Notes: generated by a model from the letters alone, not told the origin. A DNA stretch of 64,000 bases from Neolewinella marina (GCF_002631205.1 NZ_PDLO01000002.1:496001-560000), one strand, 5' to 3'; positions 1 to 8,896 are shown, counted from the stretch's first letter. Program-made: numbers and translations.

Positions 1-1337
1 GCGTAGATGTCATCGCAGCAGGTCTGGCTCTTTACCGACCGTCCTTCGCCCGGACGGTTGCTGGTCATGAAGCCCACCAAACCGTCGTTGTAGATGCTGA
101 GGCTCTGGTCGTCCACGCTGCTGTTGAAGCCGGGGCCCATATTGGTGGGTTCGCTCCACGCGCTGCCGTTCCAGCTACTGTAGAAAAGGTCGGTACCGCC
201 CATGGTGGGCCGCCCGTTGGTGCTGAAGTAGAGGGTGCCGTCGAAGTAGAAGGGGGTGGTCTCGTCGCCTACGGTGTTGATCGTTGGCCCCAGGTTTACG
301 GGGGAGGCGTAGCGGCCGTCGCCTTCGTAAGTGGCGTAGTAGATGTCGAGGCCACCGAAACCGCCCGGCATATCACTGACGAAGAAGAGCACCTCGTTCC
401 CGAAGAGCTCACCCGTAGCGGGCTGGAGGGCGAGGTAATCGTCGCTGTTGATGCCCGAGACCGGGTTTCCGCTGCGCCAGCCGTCATCCGCCACGTCGCT
501 GTAGTAGATCTTGGCCTGGTCCACCTTGTTGCTGTTCATCAGCAGGCGGTTGTAGTAGAGCCTGCGGCCGTCGGCGCTCACGTTCGGGTTGGCGGTGTGG
601 ATACCGGGGCGGTTCACCTCCACCTCGAGGGGTTCGGGCCGCTGCCAGTCGCCTTCGTCGCTCTTTTCACTGCGGAAAATGCGGATGAAGCGTTCGCTGT
701 CGTTGGCGTCGATCAGCTCTACCGCGCTGCTGGACTTCACGGTAGCGAAGTAGAGGGTGTTGCCGTCGGGGGAGAGTACCGGGGAGTACTCACTCCAGAC
801 GGTATTCACGGAGCGGTCGAGCAACTCCAGTTCCACCTCACCGGTTTCGGTGGGGGCATCGCGGTACATCCGGGCGCCCTCGATTTCCACGCGGGCGAGT
901 TGGCCGAGGACCGTATCCCGGTTGAACTGAAGGAAGTTCTGGAGGTAGGTCACCGCCTCGTCGTACTGCCGGTCCATCTTCAGCAGGCGGCCGAAGTAGA
1001 AGCGGTCGAGGTTGTGGGTGGTATCGGAGGCTTCGGTTTTGCGGAAGGCCCGGGTGTAGCCCCGGATTCCGGCGGCGACGTCGCGGAGTTCGTAGTTCAT
1101 CCGCGCGATGAGGGGCAGCAGCTCTTCATCTTCATTGATGTCGTAGGCTTCCTGGTAGTTCTCCAGGGCCACCGACCAGTTGTAACTCACCCGGGCGGAG
1201 TCGGCGGCGGCCAGCAACTGTTCCAGGTTGGAACTGCCGGCCAACGGCTGGGCGAACAGGGGCAGGGCTCCGGTCGCCAGCACGGCCACGAGGAGCCACT
1301 TCAGGTTCCGCAGGGGGTCCGGGAGGGTAGGTGTCAT
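1..1337 (-). CDS. PorE-like TPR/PD40 outer-membrane-associated protein (3' part outside window)
   Basis: The reading frame starts at ATG 1337 and runs off the left edge, so about 445 N-terminal residues are visible. A signal peptide (hydrophobic stretch ending LPLFAQ) is followed by a TPR-like helical region (about residues 35-150) and then PD40/WD40-like beta-propeller blades (repeated SPDGNTLYF, SADGRRLYYN and DGTLYFSTNG type motifs). The last visible motif, TCCDDIYA, is typical of Bacteroidota proteins that continue into an OmpA-type peptidoglycan-binding domain, as in PorE of the type IX secretion system (family knowledge). It lies 61 bp downstream of porP/sprF on the same strand, the usual pairing. 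The OmpA part is inferred, not seen. SprE-like or generic OmpA-family lipoproteins are alternatives. Confidence 0.82.
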   Translation of the reverse strand, partial: MTPTLPDPLRNLKWLLVAVLATGALPLFAQPLAGSSNLEQLLAAADSARVSYNWSVALENYQEAYDINEDEELLPLIARMNYELRDVAAGIRGYTRAFRKTEASDTTHNLDRFYFGRLLKMDRQYDEAVTYLQNFLQFNRDTVLGQLARVEIEGARMYRDAPTETGEVELELLDRSVNTVWSEYSPVLSPDGNTLYFATVKSSSAVELIDANDSERFIRIFRSEKSDEGDWQRPEPLEVEVNRPGIHTANPNVSADGRRLYYNRLLMNSNKVDQAKIYYSDVADDGWRSGNPVSGINSDDYLALQPATGELFGNEVLFFVSDMPGGFGGLDIYYATYEGDGRYASPVNLGPTINTVGDETTPFYFDGTLYFSTNGRPTMGGTDLFYSSWNGSAWSEPTNMGPGFNSSVDDQSLSIYNDGLVGFMTSNRPGEGRSVKSQTCCDDIY

Positions 1338-1398
1338 GAAGGTCGGAAATAGGTGATCCATAAGAACGGGGCCGTGGGGCATATCCTTCGCCGCAGCG

Positions 1399-2493
1399 TC
1401 AGATTTTCGGGCACAGCATCGTGGGGACGACAGTGGGCTTCTTGTAAATGTTGATGATGTACTGGGCCGACAATTCAAAGGCCCCCTGGTAATTGTCGAT
1501 TACCCGCGCCTGGCTCAGGGTGATGTCGTAGCTGAGGGCGGCCCGCAGCTGCTCGTAGTCCAGCCCCACCAGCACCTGGGCGGCGTCGCCCGTCCGGTAA
1601 CCCAGTCCGAGGCGCAGGGTGATGTCGGGCTTCAGGGCATGGCTGCCCCAGGCCTGGACGGACACGGAAGTGACCGAAGCCGAGTGCTGGGCGAAGATGG
1701 AGGGCTGGAACCGCCAGCTGTCGCTCATCTCCAGGTCGAGGCGGGCGTGGCCGTGGATGGTCGGCTTGCGGCGGCGGTCGTCGGGGTCGAAGTTGCCCAC
1801 CGTCGTGCTGTCGATGCCCATGCTGTCGGTGGCCACGGCGATCAAGGAGTTCTGCTTGGGGTTGTTGAGGTGGAGTACCGCGACGCCGGCTTCCAACAGG
1901 TTGCCCTTGCCGGGATCCAGGACGGAGCGCAGCATCAGGCCGGCGTTGATGTTGTTGTAGCTTTCGTTGGCGCCGCCGGACTCCTGCATGCGGATCTCAC
2001 CCTGTGAAAGCCCACCCCCGCCCAGGGCGGGGTCGATGGTGAGTTGCTGCAGGAGGTTGATTCCGTTGACGTCCAGGCTGTAGGTCGTGCTGCCATACTG
2101 GGCGCCCAGGGTGACCACGTTGCGGCGGTTGTTGTCGAGGGCCAGGTGGTAGGCCGCGGAGAATCCGAAGTAATTGGACTGCAGCCCCAGGTCGGCACCC
2201 ATGCCCGCCTTGTCGTTGATCAGGTTGGCCCCTACCCCGATCCAGTCGTAGCGCCGCAGTCCGCGGATCACCGGAGCGTCGACGTAGGCGCTGGGGGTGC
2301 TCAGGCCGTTGAGGGTGTACCACTGCCCCCGGTAGATACCGCCCAAACGCACCGAACCGCTGAAGGCGCCGGTCTGCGCCGGGTTGAGCCAGAGTGGATT
2401 GTAGTCGTGGAGGGTAAAGTGCGTGTCCTGCGCCTTCACTGCCAACGAGCAACAGAAGGACAGTACCGCGAGCAGGTAAAGGCTGGGTCGCAT
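1399..2493 (-). CDS. PorP/SprF family type IX secretion system membrane protein
   Basis: This 364-residue protein has a signal peptide (ending SLAVKAQ) and then the family hallmark HDYNPLWLNPAQTGAFSGSVRLG at the start of an outer-membrane beta barrel; the rest alternates short polar and aromatic strands. PorP/SprF proteins partner with secreted substrates or with PorE-type proteins in type IX secretion and gliding, and the gene sits directly upstream of the PorE-like gene. A perfect TAnnTTTG promoter box (2498-2505) ends 4 nt before the ATG, so this gene probably starts a new, leaderless transcript although it follows DUF2480 by only 35 bp. Family assignment is firm; the exact substrate is unknown. 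Confidence 0.93.
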   Translation of the reverse strand: MRPSLYLLAVLSFCCSLAVKAQDTHFTLHDYNPLWLNPAQTGAFSGSVRLGGIYRGQWYTLNGLSTPSAYVDAPVIRGLRRYDWIGVGANLINDKAGMGADLGLQSNYFGFSAAYHLALDNNRRNVVTLGAQYGSTTYSLDVNGINLLQQLTIDPALGGGGLSQGEIRMQESGGANESYNNINAGLMLRSVLDPGKGNLLEAGVAVLHLNNPKQNSLIAVATDSMGIDSTTVGNFDPDDRRRKPTIHGHARLDLEMSDSWRFQPSIFAQHSASVTSVSVQAWGSHALKPDITLRLGLGYRTGDAAQVLVGLDYEQLRAALSYDITLSQARVIDNYQGAFELSAQYIINIYKKPTVVPTMLCPKI

Positions 2494-2497
2494 GGGC

Positions 2498-2505
2498 CAA
2501 ATTTA
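2498..2505 (-). promoter_or_regulatory. TAnnTTTG -7 promoter box for porP/sprF
   Basis: Read on the minus strand the site is TAAATTTG, an exact match to the Bacteroidota -7 consensus, and it is followed by GCCC and then the ATG at 2493. The expected transcription start would fall on or next to the start codon. No clear -33 TTG is visible at standard spacing. Confidence 0.6.
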
Positions 2506-2528
2506 AGGCCCAAGATAAGCACCAGTGA

Positions 2529-3038
2529 TTACTTGCGGACCAGCGGCTGCTTGTACACCGGCACGGTGCTACAGGGCTCGCCGAACATGATGGAGCGGGC
2601 CACTGGCCGCAGGCGGGCGGTGACCTCCAGGTAGGCCGCCGGGGGCACGGGGCGGTCGCCGCAGCCCTTCACGACGATGCGCTGTCCCTCGTACTCCGCG
2701 GGGTCAAGGGCGGCAATGGTCTTGCGGTAGTAGTCGCGCAGGTATTCCTCCTCGGTGCCCTGGTAGATGTCGGCGGCGTAGGGGGCGGCCGAGGCGGCGA
2801 CGAGCATGTAGGCCCAGGCGGGAATGATGGCGTCCGCCGAACAGAAGACCAGCAGCACCTTATCCTGGTACTGGCTGAAATCGTGGTTCTTGATGGCTTC
2901 GCGGAAGTCCTTCTCCTTCAGGATCAGTTCCTGAAAGAGGTAGTCCTTCAGGTCAAAGGAGACCATGGCCTGGCTGGGCCAGTATTCTTCCAGTTTGAGG
3001 GTGATGAGTCCGGAGGCGGCGACTTTATTGACCATCAT
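2529..3038 (-). CDS. DUF2480 family protein
   Basis: This 169-residue cytosolic protein starts with (M)MVNKVAASGLITLKLEEYWP and matches my memory of the Bacteroidota-restricted DUF2480 family (VNKVA...LDLE.Y start, the segment VLLVFCSADAIIPAWAYMLV, and a KGCGDRPVPP motif near the C-terminus). No biochemical function is known to me. The two cysteines in the FCSADAI and KGCGD segments are conserved-looking and could bind metal, but that is a guess. It begins 9 bp after the scpB stop, so it is almost certainly co-transcribed with scpB. The first of two adjacent ATG codons is used here. Confidence 0.88.
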   Translation of the reverse strand: MMVNKVAASGLITLKLEEYWPSQAMVSFDLKDYLFQELILKEKDFREAIKNHDFSQYQDKVLLVFCSADAIIPAWAYMLVAASAAPYAADIYQGTEEEYLRDYYRKTIAALDPAEYEGQRIVVKGCGDRPVPPAAYLEVTARLRPVARSIMFGEPCSTVPVYKQPLVRK

Positions 3039-3047
3039 GAGGCTTTG

Positions 3048-3629
3048 CTAGTTGTCGGCGTCCACCATGAGCTCCTCGGGTTCCCCGATGGTATTCTCGG
3101 GAAGCTTGAATTCCCGGGGTTGGGGCAGGTCGTTCAGGGAGCGGATGCCGAAGTAATCCATAAACTTGTCGGTTACGCCGTAGAGCAGGGGTTTGCCTAC
3201 GCTGTCGGCCCGACCGGTAATGGTAACAAGCTCCTTTTCCAATAGTTTCTGTAGGGCGTAGTCGCAGCTCACGCCGCGGATCTTCTCCAGGTCGGACTTC
3301 GTCACCGGCTGGCGGTAGGCGATGATGCTCAGGGTTTCCAGGGCCGAGCGGCTCAGCTTTTTGGTGCTCTGCTGCCGCAGGTGGGTGCCAATGGTCTGGT
3401 GGTAGGCCCCCTTGGTCATAAACTGGTAGCCCCCGGCGATCTCCACCACCTCAAAGCTGTGCTGGGCGTGGTCGTAGCGGCGCTTGAGCTCGTGGATGGC
3501 CTGCAGCAGGATTTCCTCGGGGAATTCCACGCCGACGCTGTCGCGCAGTACCGACTGCACCTCCGTCAGCGGTATGGGCTGGGGGGCAGCGAAGATGAGG
3601 GCCTCGATGTGTTGGGGCAGGGAATTCAT
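3048..3629 (-). CDS. scpB: Segregation and condensation protein B
   Basis: This 193-residue protein has the ScpB pattern: an N-terminal IEALIFAAPQPIPLTEVQ helix, a first winged helix (about residues 1-85) and a second winged helix carrying LSRSALETLSIIAYRQPVTKSDLEKIRGV (about 92-120). ScpB dimers bind ScpA and the SMC ATPase to form the bacterial condensin acting in chromosome segregation. scpA is not in the window, so the pair is split here. The gene lies 41 bp downstream of a MarR-type regulator and just upstream of DUF2480. Confidence 0.95.
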   Translation of the reverse strand: MNSLPQHIEALIFAAPQPIPLTEVQSVLRDSVGVEFPEEILLQAIHELKRRYDHAQHSFEVVEIAGGYQFMTKGAYHQTIGTHLRQQSTKKLSRSALETLSIIAYRQPVTKSDLEKIRGVSCDYALQKLLEKELVTITGRADSVGKPLLYGVTDKFMDYFGIRSLNDLPQPREFKLPENTIGEPEELMVDADN

Positions 3630-3670
3630 ATAGGGTTAGGGCTTTAAACGTTCGGGCGGGGGCTTCTCAG

Positions 3671-4108
3671 CTACTCCTCCTCGAAATTGTCCCGGATGTG
3701 GCGCAGGATGTCCTGGAGGCGCAGAAAATCGTCCTCCGATAATCCCTGCCAGGTTTGCTGGCGCAGGTCCTGGACGTAGGGCGTGATCCGCTCGTGCACC
3801 TTCCGGCCGGTGGGGGTAATGGAAACGAGATAGCGCCGCCGGTCGTTGGGGTAGCGCCGGCGCTCCACCAGCTTTTTACGGGCCAGCTTGTCGATGATCC
3901 GGCTCACCGTAGGGGCGTCCTTATAGGTACCGTTGGCGAGTTCGGTCTGGCTGGCGTCGCCCTGGGTAAAGAGCCGATCGAGGAGTACCCACTGTTCGGT
4001 ACTGAGGTCGATGCCCTCTTCGCGGAAGGCCCGCAGGTAATGTTGCTTCAGTAACCGGGTGGTCCGGTCGAGCATGGTGCCAACGTTGGGGTAAGCCAGG
4101 GGTTTCAC
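3671..4108 (-). CDS. MarR family transcriptional regulator
   Basis: A 145-residue protein with the MarR fold: N-terminal dimerisation helix (about 10-30), winged helix-turn-helix (about 33-100) containing SQTELANGTYKDAPTVSRIIDKL as the recognition region and DRRRYLVSITPTG as the beta wing, then a C-terminal dimer helix. MarR proteins usually repress efflux or stress genes and are released by small phenolic ligands; the target here is unknown. It starts 5 bp after the alpha/beta hydrolase, so the two probably form one transcript and the regulator may control the hydrolase. No clear operator was found. Confidence 0.93.
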   Translation of the reverse strand: MKPLAYPNVGTMLDRTTRLLKQHYLRAFREEGIDLSTEQWVLLDRLFTQGDASQTELANGTYKDAPTVSRIIDKLARKKLVERRRYPNDRRRYLVSITPTGRKVHERITPYVQDLRQQTWQGLSEDDFLRLQDILRHIRDNFEEE

Positions 4109-4113
4109 GGCAG

Positions 4114-4959
4114 CTAAGGTAACACTGCCACCAAACTATCCAAGTAGTATTCGGCCAGCAAACGCTCCGGCAGCCAGTGGCTGCCTTGATACCGCTGCAC
4201 GTCCACCGACGGCAGGGGTTCGTACATTTTCGTCAGCCGGTCGTGGTGCAGCAGCGGATCCTTGTCGCCCACCAGTACCGTACAGCGGATGCCCCGCTGG
4301 TGGAGGGCACGCTCGAAGGACGCGGGTGCCGGCGGGAACCGCAGTACGCTGCGCAGGGTGCCGGCCAGGCGGCGCCGGAACGGACGGTTGTTGAGGTTGA
4401 ACTTGAGGTAGTCGGCGGAGTATCCATTGATGAGGCCGCGCTTCTGTAGCCACTCCGACATCCGCAGGATCGCCCGCGGCCGCTCCGTGAGCCGGGCCAG
4501 GGGACTGACCAGCGACTGTGGCAGGGTATCGATCCAGTTGGTATACCGCCCGCCGGCGCCGTCCGGGGCCACCAGAACCAGGTCGTGCAGTTGGGGGTGT
4601 TCAAGCCGGGGCAGGCAGGCACTCAGGTAACGTCCGCCCAGGCTGTGCCCCAGCAGGAATACCCGGCGGTCCTGGTAGCGGTCGAGCAGTTGCTGGAGCA
4701 TGGCGGTGAATTCCTCCACCCCGTAGCGGTCGTTGAACCATTCCGATTTGCCGTGGTAGGGCAGGTCGGGAGCCAGGGTGGTGAAGTGGGGCGCGAGGTG
4801 CATGCCCAGTCTTTCCATCCTGCCGCCGTTGCGCCCGAAGCCGTGGAGGGCAATCAGGATATGCTGCCCACTGCCGTACTGCCGCACGTAGAGCCGATTG
4901 TCCGGGGCATCGGCATACTGCTTGGGGTGGCTGCTCGTCAGCCAGAAGTGAGAAGTCAT
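4114..4959 (-). CDS. Alpha/beta hydrolase
   Basis: A 281-residue alpha/beta-hydrolase with an intact catalytic set: oxyanion-hole turn LHGFGRNGG (about 39-46), nucleophile elbow GHSLGG with Ser106, acid Asp234 in VGDKDPLL, and His261 in GSHWLPE. It has no signal peptide, so it should act in the cytosol. A lid-like helical insert occupies about residues 140-215. Substrate cannot be told from the sequence; esterases, lipases and C-C hydrolases share the pattern. It heads the minus-strand run ahead of the MarR gene. A weak promoter-like TACTTTAG lies at 5003-5010, about 45 bp upstream. Confidence 0.88.
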   Translation of the reverse strand: MTSHFWLTSSHPKQYADAPDNRLYVRQYGSGQHILIALHGFGRNGGRMERLGMHLAPHFTTLAPDLPYHGKSEWFNDRYGVEEFTAMLQQLLDRYQDRRVFLLGHSLGGRYLSACLPRLEHPQLHDLVLVAPDGAGGRYTNWIDTLPQSLVSPLARLTERPRAILRMSEWLQKRGLINGYSADYLKFNLNNRPFRRRLAGTLRSVLRFPPAPASFERALHQRGIRCTVLVGDKDPLLHHDRLTKMYEPLPSVDVQRYQGSHWLPERLLAEYYLDSLVAVLP

Positions 4960-5047
4960 GGGCCGTAAGTCTTGGGGTTTGGCTTACAACAGCTTAACCC
5001 GCCTAAAGTATGTATCAAGAAGCCTTTTCCGCGGTTTGGTCGGCCGG

Positions 5048-5854
5048 TTAAACCGCTTCCGGGGCGATGCCCTCCACCCCCATCCCGAAGAGGGCAAAAT
5101 CATAACGGGTAGGATCCCGGGGATCAAAGCGTTTCAGGTTCTCGGTCAGCTCCACTACCGCCTGCCAGTCGCACTGCTTGCGCTTGAGCAGCCCCAGCGA
5201 CCGGCCTACCCGCTCCACGTGGACGTCCAGGGGCACACAGAGTTGGTCCGGCCGGATCCGCCGCCACTGCCCCAGGTCCACGCCCCGGTCGTCCTGTCGC
5301 ACCATCCAGCGCAGGAACATGCACAGCCGCTTGCAGCGCGACTTCCGGGCCGGGGTGGCCACGTGCTTGCGGGTGCGGTGGGGGGCTTCGGGCAAGCTGA
5401 AGAAGAGCTCGTGAAAGCCGCGGAGCGCCGGTTCAATGTTGGGACTGTCCGCCGTCAGGTGACGGGCGAAGGCATCTTCCAGCGACTCATTCCGCTGGTA
5501 GTACCACCGCAGCCAGCTCAGGAAGTAGCGGGTATCGGCAAGGGTGAAGGTGCGGTGCTTCCAGTCGCCCAGGTCGCGGCCAATGCGGTCGGCGTCATCG
5601 CCGTATTCCAGTACGTAGCGCAGGGGTTCACCCTCCATCCGTTCGATCAGCTGCTGCCCCTTATCAATGATGGTGGCGCGGCGGCCCCAGGCCAGGGTAG
5701 CCACCCAAAATCCGATGATCTCCCGGTCGCGGGGATCGTCGAAGGCGTGCACCAGTCCCAGGGGGTCATCCGGCAGGAAATCGGGCGTATTGAAGCGGTC
5801 GTGGTAGTGTTCCAGGACGGCCTGCTGCCGTATTTGCTTTGCGTTGAGGGTCAC
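5048..5854 (-). CDS. TIGR02757 family (DUF2400) protein
   Basis: A 268-residue all-helical protein recognised as TIGR02757/DUF2400 from the segments DPLGLVHAF...DREIIGFWVATLAWGRR, a CKRLCMFLRWMVRQDD.GVDLG block and LCVPLDVHVERVGRSLGLL. The family is loosely related to HhH-GPD DNA glycosylases, but no activity is established to my knowledge. The start is GTG at 5854; there is no ATG close by in frame. It is followed downstream, across 88 bp, by the alpha/beta hydrolase on the same strand, and preceded by a REP-like element, so it is probably its own transcription unit. Confidence 0.9.
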   Translation of the reverse strand: MTLNAKQIRQQAVLEHYHDRFNTPDFLPDDPLGLVHAFDDPRDREIIGFWVATLAWGRRATIIDKGQQLIERMEGEPLRYVLEYGDDADRIGRDLGDWKHRTFTLADTRYFLSWLRWYYQRNESLEDAFARHLTADSPNIEPALRGFHELFFSLPEAPHRTRKHVATPARKSRCKRLCMFLRWMVRQDDRGVDLGQWRRIRPDQLCVPLDVHVERVGRSLGLLKRKQCDWQAVVELTENLKRFDPRDPTRYDFALFGMGVEGIAPEAV

Positions 5855-5890
5855 GCCCTAGAGTACCCGCCAGAGGAGAAAATGGTTGCC

Positions 5891-5958
5891 CGTAGCGACG
5901 GCTTCAGCCGTCATGCTGCTTTAAAACAGGCAGCCTGGGGACTCAAGTCGCCGCTACG
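5891..5958. repeat. REP/BIME-like palindromic element
   Basis: The segment opens with CGTAGCGACGGCTTCAGCCG, containing the perfect palindrome GACGGCTTCAGCCGTC (5898-5912 region), and closes with GTCGCCGCTACG, an imperfect inverted copy of its opening CGTAGCGACGGC. Two hairpin heads facing each other across about 40 bp is the layout of bacterial interspersed mosaic elements. It overlaps the last codons of the neighbouring lipoprotein gene. It differs in sequence from the GCTGCC-type palindromes flanking the RAYT gene at 14742-15404. Confidence 0.55.
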
Positions 5959-6355
5959 AGCCAATCAGCCGCAAATAATCCGCCACCACTTCCGTGGCCG
6001 CCTTGCGCTGACGGTCGTCGGAGTAGGGGGTGGCGTCGGCATTACTGCGCAATTGGTCGTACAGCGTCCTCACTTCCGCCACGGTCAGGGGGCGGTCGCC
6101 GAGCCGCAGTTGAGCGCGGTCTTCCAGCCAGTTGTCGCGGATCACCAGGGCGGGGTCGTCCGGCAGGTCATCGTGGTGGTATTCGTCCACCCCCTCCGCC
6201 AGGGTAACGGTGCGGTAATCGCGGCTGCGCACGTTGCGGAAGTAGAGGTGATCGGGGTCGCTCACGAAATCCTCCCCCCGTGCCGAGCGGCGTTCGCGGG
6301 TGTTGCCCTCGCAGGCCAACAGGAAGCAAAGGCAGCAAAGTGACAAAATGCGCAT
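5954..6355 (-). CDS. Small lipoprotein of unknown function
   Basis: The start is placed at ATG 6355 because it gives a clean lipoprotein signal, MRILSLCCLCFLLACEGN, with lipobox LLAC and acylated Cys15; frames extending further upstream run into the divergent gene's promoter. The mature part of about 118 residues is charged, has a central YRTVTLAEGVDEYHHDDLPD segment and no domain I recognise. It is predicted to be anchored in the outer or inner membrane. It is transcribed divergently from penicillin acylase, with 91 bp between the starts. Its last codons lie inside a REP-like repeat, which may have replaced the original C-terminus. Confidence 0.72.
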   Translation of the reverse strand: MRILSLCCLCFLLACEGNTRERRSARGEDFVSDPDHLYFRNVRSRDYRTVTLAEGVDEYHHDDLPDDPALVIRDNWLEDRAQLRLGDRPLTVAEVRTLYDQLRSNADATPYSDDRQRKAATEVVADYLRLIGS

Positions 6356-6417
6356 TGGGCGGTAACCATTAGGATGGTATAATGTCACTCCGCAGGTTTG
6401 GTTCGTTCGCCGGCTAG

Positions 6418-6425
6418 TACCTTCG
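6418..6425 (+). promoter_or_regulatory. Promoter-like TACCTTCG for penicillin acylase
   Basis: TACCTTCG differs by one base from TAnnTTTG. A TTG at 6398-6400 sits 17 bp upstream, close to the expected -33 spacing. The ATG follows at 6447. The same TACCTTCG variant precedes the cobalamin riboswitch. Confidence 0.45.
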
Positions 6426-6446
6426 TTTGCTTCCCTAATCGTCATT

Positions 6447-8891
6447 ATGCGCTGGATTGTCCCCGCTATTTCCGCCCTGCTGCTGACCGCCTGGCTTCTG
6501 TTCGGAAGTCTGGCCCAACCGTTCGGGTTGCCCCTGCCCGCCCTGGGCCCCCTGTTCAATCCCGGCCTGGGCTTCTGGCAGAACGCCGGAGAAGGTCCCC
6601 GCGTCCGCCAGCTCAGTTTCCACCTCGCCGATCCCCGGGCCCGGGGAGAGGTCCACTTCGACAAGCGCGGCGTGCCCCACGTCATCGCCGGCAGCCTGGA
6701 GAGCGCCTCCTTCCTGCAGGGCTACGTCAACGCCTACGACCGCATGTGGCAGATGGACATCAGTACGCGGGCCACCGAGGGGGCGCTGGCGCAGGTGCTG
6801 GGTGAGTCGATGGTACCGCGCGACTTGGCCCAGATCCGCAAGGGATTCCGGGAAATGGCCCGCCGCACCGTCGACACCATGCGGCTGGAATTCCCCGACG
6901 ACTACCGGGTGCTGGAGGCCTACGCCGACGGAATCAACGCCTACCTCGACCAGCTCAAATCCGAAGATTACCCCGTGGAGTACAAGCTGCTGGGCCACGA
7001 ACCAATGCGGTGGTCGCCCTACCGCACGGCCCTGCTCATGAAGGGCATGTCATCGGGACTCAGCGGCGCCTACAACGACGCCGAGGCTACCCGCACCCTG
7101 GACCGACTGGGCCGCCGGGATTTCGACGCCCTGTTCCCGGAACGCTTCCCCCGGGCGAGCCCCGTGGTGCCGAATACCGAGGTGAATGATCGGGTGAGCC
7201 GGTTTTCTTTCTTCCCCGACCTGGGCTTCCCGGCATTCGGACGGAAAACGGAACCCGCGTCCGCGCCCCCCACCCCCGACGAGCGGCTCGCCTACGAATC
7301 CTTCCCCCCCGACCCGGACAACGGCAGCAACAACTGGGCCGTGGCCGGGCGGCGCTCCAATACCCGCGCGCCCATCCTGGCCAGCGATCCCCACCTGGCC
7401 CTCTCCTACCCCAGCGTATGGTACGAGATCCAGCTCACCTTCCCCGGCTGCAACGCCCGCGGCGTAGGACTGGCCGGCGCACCGGGACTGATGATGGGTT
7501 TCAACGACTACGTAGCCTGGGGGGAGACCAACGTGGGCCACGACGTGACCGACTGGTACGAAATCGACTGGGTAAACGCGGACCGCAGCGCCTACCGCCT
7601 CGACGGGCAGGAGGTGCCCACCCGCTTCATCAACGACACCCTGCGGCTGAAGGGCGGGGGGGAGCAGATCGTGTCCGTGCCCTGGACGGTCTTTGGCCCA
7701 GTGCCCGACACCACCGGCACCTACGCCCACATGGCCATGCGCTGGTTGGCGCAGGATGAACCCGGGCGGGCCGTGCGCCCCCACTCCACCGCGGGTACCT
7801 TCATCCGCCTTATGCAGGCCCGCAACTACGATGACTACGTAGAGGCCCTGCGGGGCTACGTGGATCCGGCCCAGAACTTCCTCTTTGCCGCCCGCGACGG
7901 CGACATTGCCATCCGGCCCAACGGATTCTTCCCCCTGCGGCGACCGGAGGAGGGCCGCTTCCTCCGCGCGGGCGACAGCCTGAAAAACGCCTGGCGGGGC
8001 CCGATCCCCTTCGAGCACCGCCCCGTTTCCTACAATCCCGCCCGCGGCTTCGCCAGCTCCGCCAACCAGGTGACCACCGACGCCGGCTACCCCTACTACT
8101 ACCTGGGCCGCTTCGAGGAATACCGTGGTCGCTACATCAACCGGGTACTGCAGCGGCAGCCCACCATGAACCAGCGGCGGATGAAGGAGCTGCAGCTCGA
8201 CGCCTACTCCCTGCTGGCCGAGGAACTGGCCCCCTTCCTCATTGCGCGCATCAACCGGCAATCACTCAACGACGAAGGGCGGCGGCTGCTGCGGGTACTC
8301 TCCGAGTGGGACTACCGCTACAGCGGCGATAGCCGGGCCCCTACCCTCTTCGACGACTGGCGCGAACGACTCTACACCCTGACCTTCGACGAGCTGCCCC
8401 GCGAAGACGGACTGCTGCGCCCCGAATGGTGGAAACTGAATGACCTGCTGCGCGATGCGCCCGCCCACGAGATCTTCGACGTTGCGTCCACCCCCGACTT
8501 CCGGGAGACAGCCGCCATGCTTACCCAGCGGGCCTTCGATGAGATCCTGGAGGAGCTCGACGGCGAGCTGCCCGCCACCTGGGCCGAACACCGCGACGCG
8601 CGGATCCCCCACCTCGGGCGGATTGAGGGCTTCGGCTCCCCCCTGATCACCACCCCCGGGGCCCGGATGACGCCGCGGGTGGTGGCCGACGGATTCGGCG
8701 CCAGCTGGCGGATGGTCATCGAACTGGGCGAAAAGCCCCGCGGCTGGGGGGCCCTGCCCGGCGGGGCCTCCGGCAACCCCGGCAGCGAATACTACGACAA
8801 CGGCTTCGAGGAATGGGCCGAAGGCCGCTACCACGAACTCACCCGCTGGACCAAGCCCGAGGACCCCATCGGCAGCTGGATATTTGAATAG
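6447..8891 (+). CDS. Penicillin acylase family protein (Ntn hydrolase)
   Basis: An 814-residue precursor with an N-terminal membrane/signal segment (WIVPAISALLLTAWLLFGSL) and the family layout: alpha chain, then an autocatalytic cleavage point at Gly293-Ser294 in GSNNWAVAGRRS, whose Ser becomes the N-terminal nucleophile of the beta chain. Downstream motifs SDPHLALSYPSVWYEIQL and GFNDYVAWGETNVGHDV are typical of the family. Such enzymes hydrolyse amides, including acyl-homoserine lactones, beta-lactam side chains and other N-acyl compounds; the substrate is not predictable here. It is probably periplasmic. A small membrane protein gene starts 5 bp after its stop. Confidence 0.95.
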   Translation: MRWIVPAISALLLTAWLLFGSLAQPFGLPLPALGPLFNPGLGFWQNAGEGPRVRQLSFHLADPRARGEVHFDKRGVPHVIAGSLESASFLQGYVNAYDRMWQMDISTRATEGALAQVLGESMVPRDLAQIRKGFREMARRTVDTMRLEFPDDYRVLEAYADGINAYLDQLKSEDYPVEYKLLGHEPMRWSPYRTALLMKGMSSGLSGAYNDAEATRTLDRLGRRDFDALFPERFPRASPVVPNTEVNDRVSRFSFFPDLGFPAFGRKTEPASAPPTPDERLAYESFPPDPDNGSNNWAVAGRRSNTRAPILASDPHLALSYPSVWYEIQLTFPGCNARGVGLAGAPGLMMGFNDYVAWGETNVGHDVTDWYEIDWVNADRSAYRLDGQEVPTRFINDTLRLKGGGEQIVSVPWTVFGPVPDTTGTYAHMAMRWLAQDEPGRAVRPHSTAGTFIRLMQARNYDDYVEALRGYVDPAQNFLFAARDGDIAIRPNGFFPLRRPEEGRFLRAGDSLKNAWRGPIPFEHRPVSYNPARGFASSANQVTTDAGYPYYYLGRFEEYRGRYINRVLQRQPTMNQRRMKELQLDAYSLLAEELAPFLIARINRQSLNDEGRRLLRVLSEWDYRYSGDSRAPTLFDDWRERLYTLTFDELPREDGLLRPEWWKLNDLLRDAPAHEIFDVASTPDFRETAAMLTQRAFDEILEELDGELPATWAEHRDARIPHLGRIEGFGSPLITTPGARMTPRVVADGFGASWRMVIELGEKPRGWGALPGGASGNPGSEYYDNGFEEWAEGRYHELTRWTKPEDPIGSWIFE

Positions 8892-8896
8892 ACCTT

